Part shown: piece after piece, positions 6,603 through 6,921 of the stretch
Layout: each line of letters begins with the position of its first letter
How positions within the stretch are numbered: position 1 is the first letter of the stretch
Source: Dehalococcoidales bacterium
GTDB lineage: Bacteria; Chloroflexota; Dehalococcoidia; Dehalococcoidales; UBA2162
NCBI GenBank assembly: GCA_020354275.1
Contig: CP070645.1
Span: forward strand, 987,327-994,247
DNA: 6,921 nucleotides
Reading direction: 5' to 3'
Notes under the pieces: model-generated
Seen by the model: only the letters and a program-made list of their open reading frames with translations
The model's database searches: none
What the model was told of the DNA's origin: nothing
Position numbers and translations under genes: made by a program

Positions 6603-6697
6603 TCCCCGGGGACTGGCTTAAGTAACGTACCTTACCGTTATCAGCACAGTCAACGAAATACTCTAATAAGCCTAATTACTATTCAATCAAAGTATAC

Positions 6698-6714
6698 ACG
6701 CCGATCCGGGGCGT
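6698..6714. terminator. weak hairpin between convergent genes
   Basis: ACGCC (6698-6702) can pair with GGCGT (6710-6714) around a 7-nt loop. It lies between the convergent ends of B2 (6602) and the SDR gene (6732). Neither side carries a clear T run, so a role as an intrinsic terminator is doubtful. Confidence 0.2.
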
Positions 6715-6731
6715 CTTGATGATACCAGGGT

Positions 6732-6921
6732 TTATTTGAACCTAATTGCCCCGCCACAGACACTCAGACACTGGCCGGTGACATAGTCGGAGAGGTCGGT
6801 CACGAAGAATTCCAGTACCTTGGCGCAATCCTCCGGTTCCCCCAACCTGCCTAGAGGAATATCCCGGGACATACTTTGCTGACGTTCTTCAAGGTCCCAC
6901 CGGTTCCAGGCTATCATCCGC
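6732..6921 (-). CDS. short-chain dehydrogenase/reductase (SDR, FabG-like), C-terminal fragment cut by window edge
   Basis: These last 62 residues of an SDR oxidoreductase run from the right edge to a TAA at 6734-6732. The block IPLGRLGEPEDCAKVLEFF, followed by DYVTGQCLSVCGG, is the characteristic C-terminal region of classical SDRs such as 3-oxoacyl-ACP reductase-like enzymes, which use NAD(P)H. The usual VDGG near the end is VCGG here; that residue is not catalytic. The nucleotide-binding glycine motif and the Ser-Tyr-Lys catalytic residues lie outside the window, so cofactor and substrate cannot be judged. The ATG at 6917 is internal, because the frame stays open to the window end. It converges on the CoA-transferase array and so is not in the same operon. 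Confidence 0.85.
   Translation of the reverse strand, partial: RMIAWNRWDLEERQQSMSRDIPLGRLGEPEDCAKVLEFFVTDLSDYVTGQCLSVCGGAIRFK

Larger units (their letters stand above)
3716..6645 (+). repeat. tandem block duplication, copy 2 (leader-A2-B2-trailer)
   Basis: This is the second copy of the unit at 686-3615, offset by 3030 nt at the A genes and 3033 nt at the B genes. The edges are placed where alignment by eye is lost. No target-site duplications, terminal inverted repeats or transposase genes flank the block. Confidence 0.8.

Noticed and set aside
6603..6640. TCCCCGGGGA palindrome and TAACG/CGTTA inverted repeat after B2 as a terminator
   Set aside because: The palindrome has no loop, the second stem has only 5 bp, and neither is followed by a T run.

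Overview
The window looks like a piece of chromosome from an uncultured, probably anaerobic bacterium. The coding DNA is of medium GC with AT-rich gaps. Shine-Dalgarno sites and a near-consensus sigma70-type promoter are visible, which argues for a bacterium rather than an archaeon. Stacks of CaiB/BaiF CoA-transferase genes beside ABC-2 exporter and SDR genes are familiar in Chloroflexota (Dehalococcoidia) and some Deltaproteobacteria. The sequence does not settle the lineage, so this placement is a weak guess.

Layout: (1) 1-353, minus strand: the N-terminal part of an ABC-2/DrrA-type ATPase, interrupted by a stop or frameshift about 25 nt from the window edge. (2) 354-739: an AT-rich divergent intergenic region with a good promoter (541-569) pointing at the CoA-transferase genes. 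(3) 740-6602, plus strand: four class III (CaiB/BaiF) CoA-transferase genes in the order A1-B1-A2-B2. A1 (414 aa) and A2 (415 aa) are about 71% identical by eye count. B1 (519 aa) and B2 (518 aa) are also about 71% identical. Each A-B gap is exactly 28 nt, and leader and trailer sequences are also shared, so the array arose by tandem duplication of a two-gene unit (offset about 3.03 kb). (4) 6603-6731: a convergent gap with only weak hairpins. (5) 6732-6921, minus strand: the C-terminal end of an SDR oxidoreductase that runs off the right edge.

How the genes may work together: A and B are distinct paralogues that probably form a heteromeric CoA-transferase, as in known two-subunit class III enzymes. 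Aligned to formyl-CoA transferase, the B proteins keep the catalytic aspartate (D181 in B1, D180 in B2), while both A proteins have tyrosine (Y178) at that column. The B proteins are also about 110 residues longer than the family norm because the small-domain segment that begins at a PHGxYxC motif is present twice in tandem. The most unusual object here is therefore a duplicated operon for a putative heteromeric CoA-transferase with one catalytic, double-small-domain subunit and one subunit lacking the catalytic Asp. The substrate cannot be read from the sequence. No RNA genes, CRISPR arrays or mobile elements were seen.
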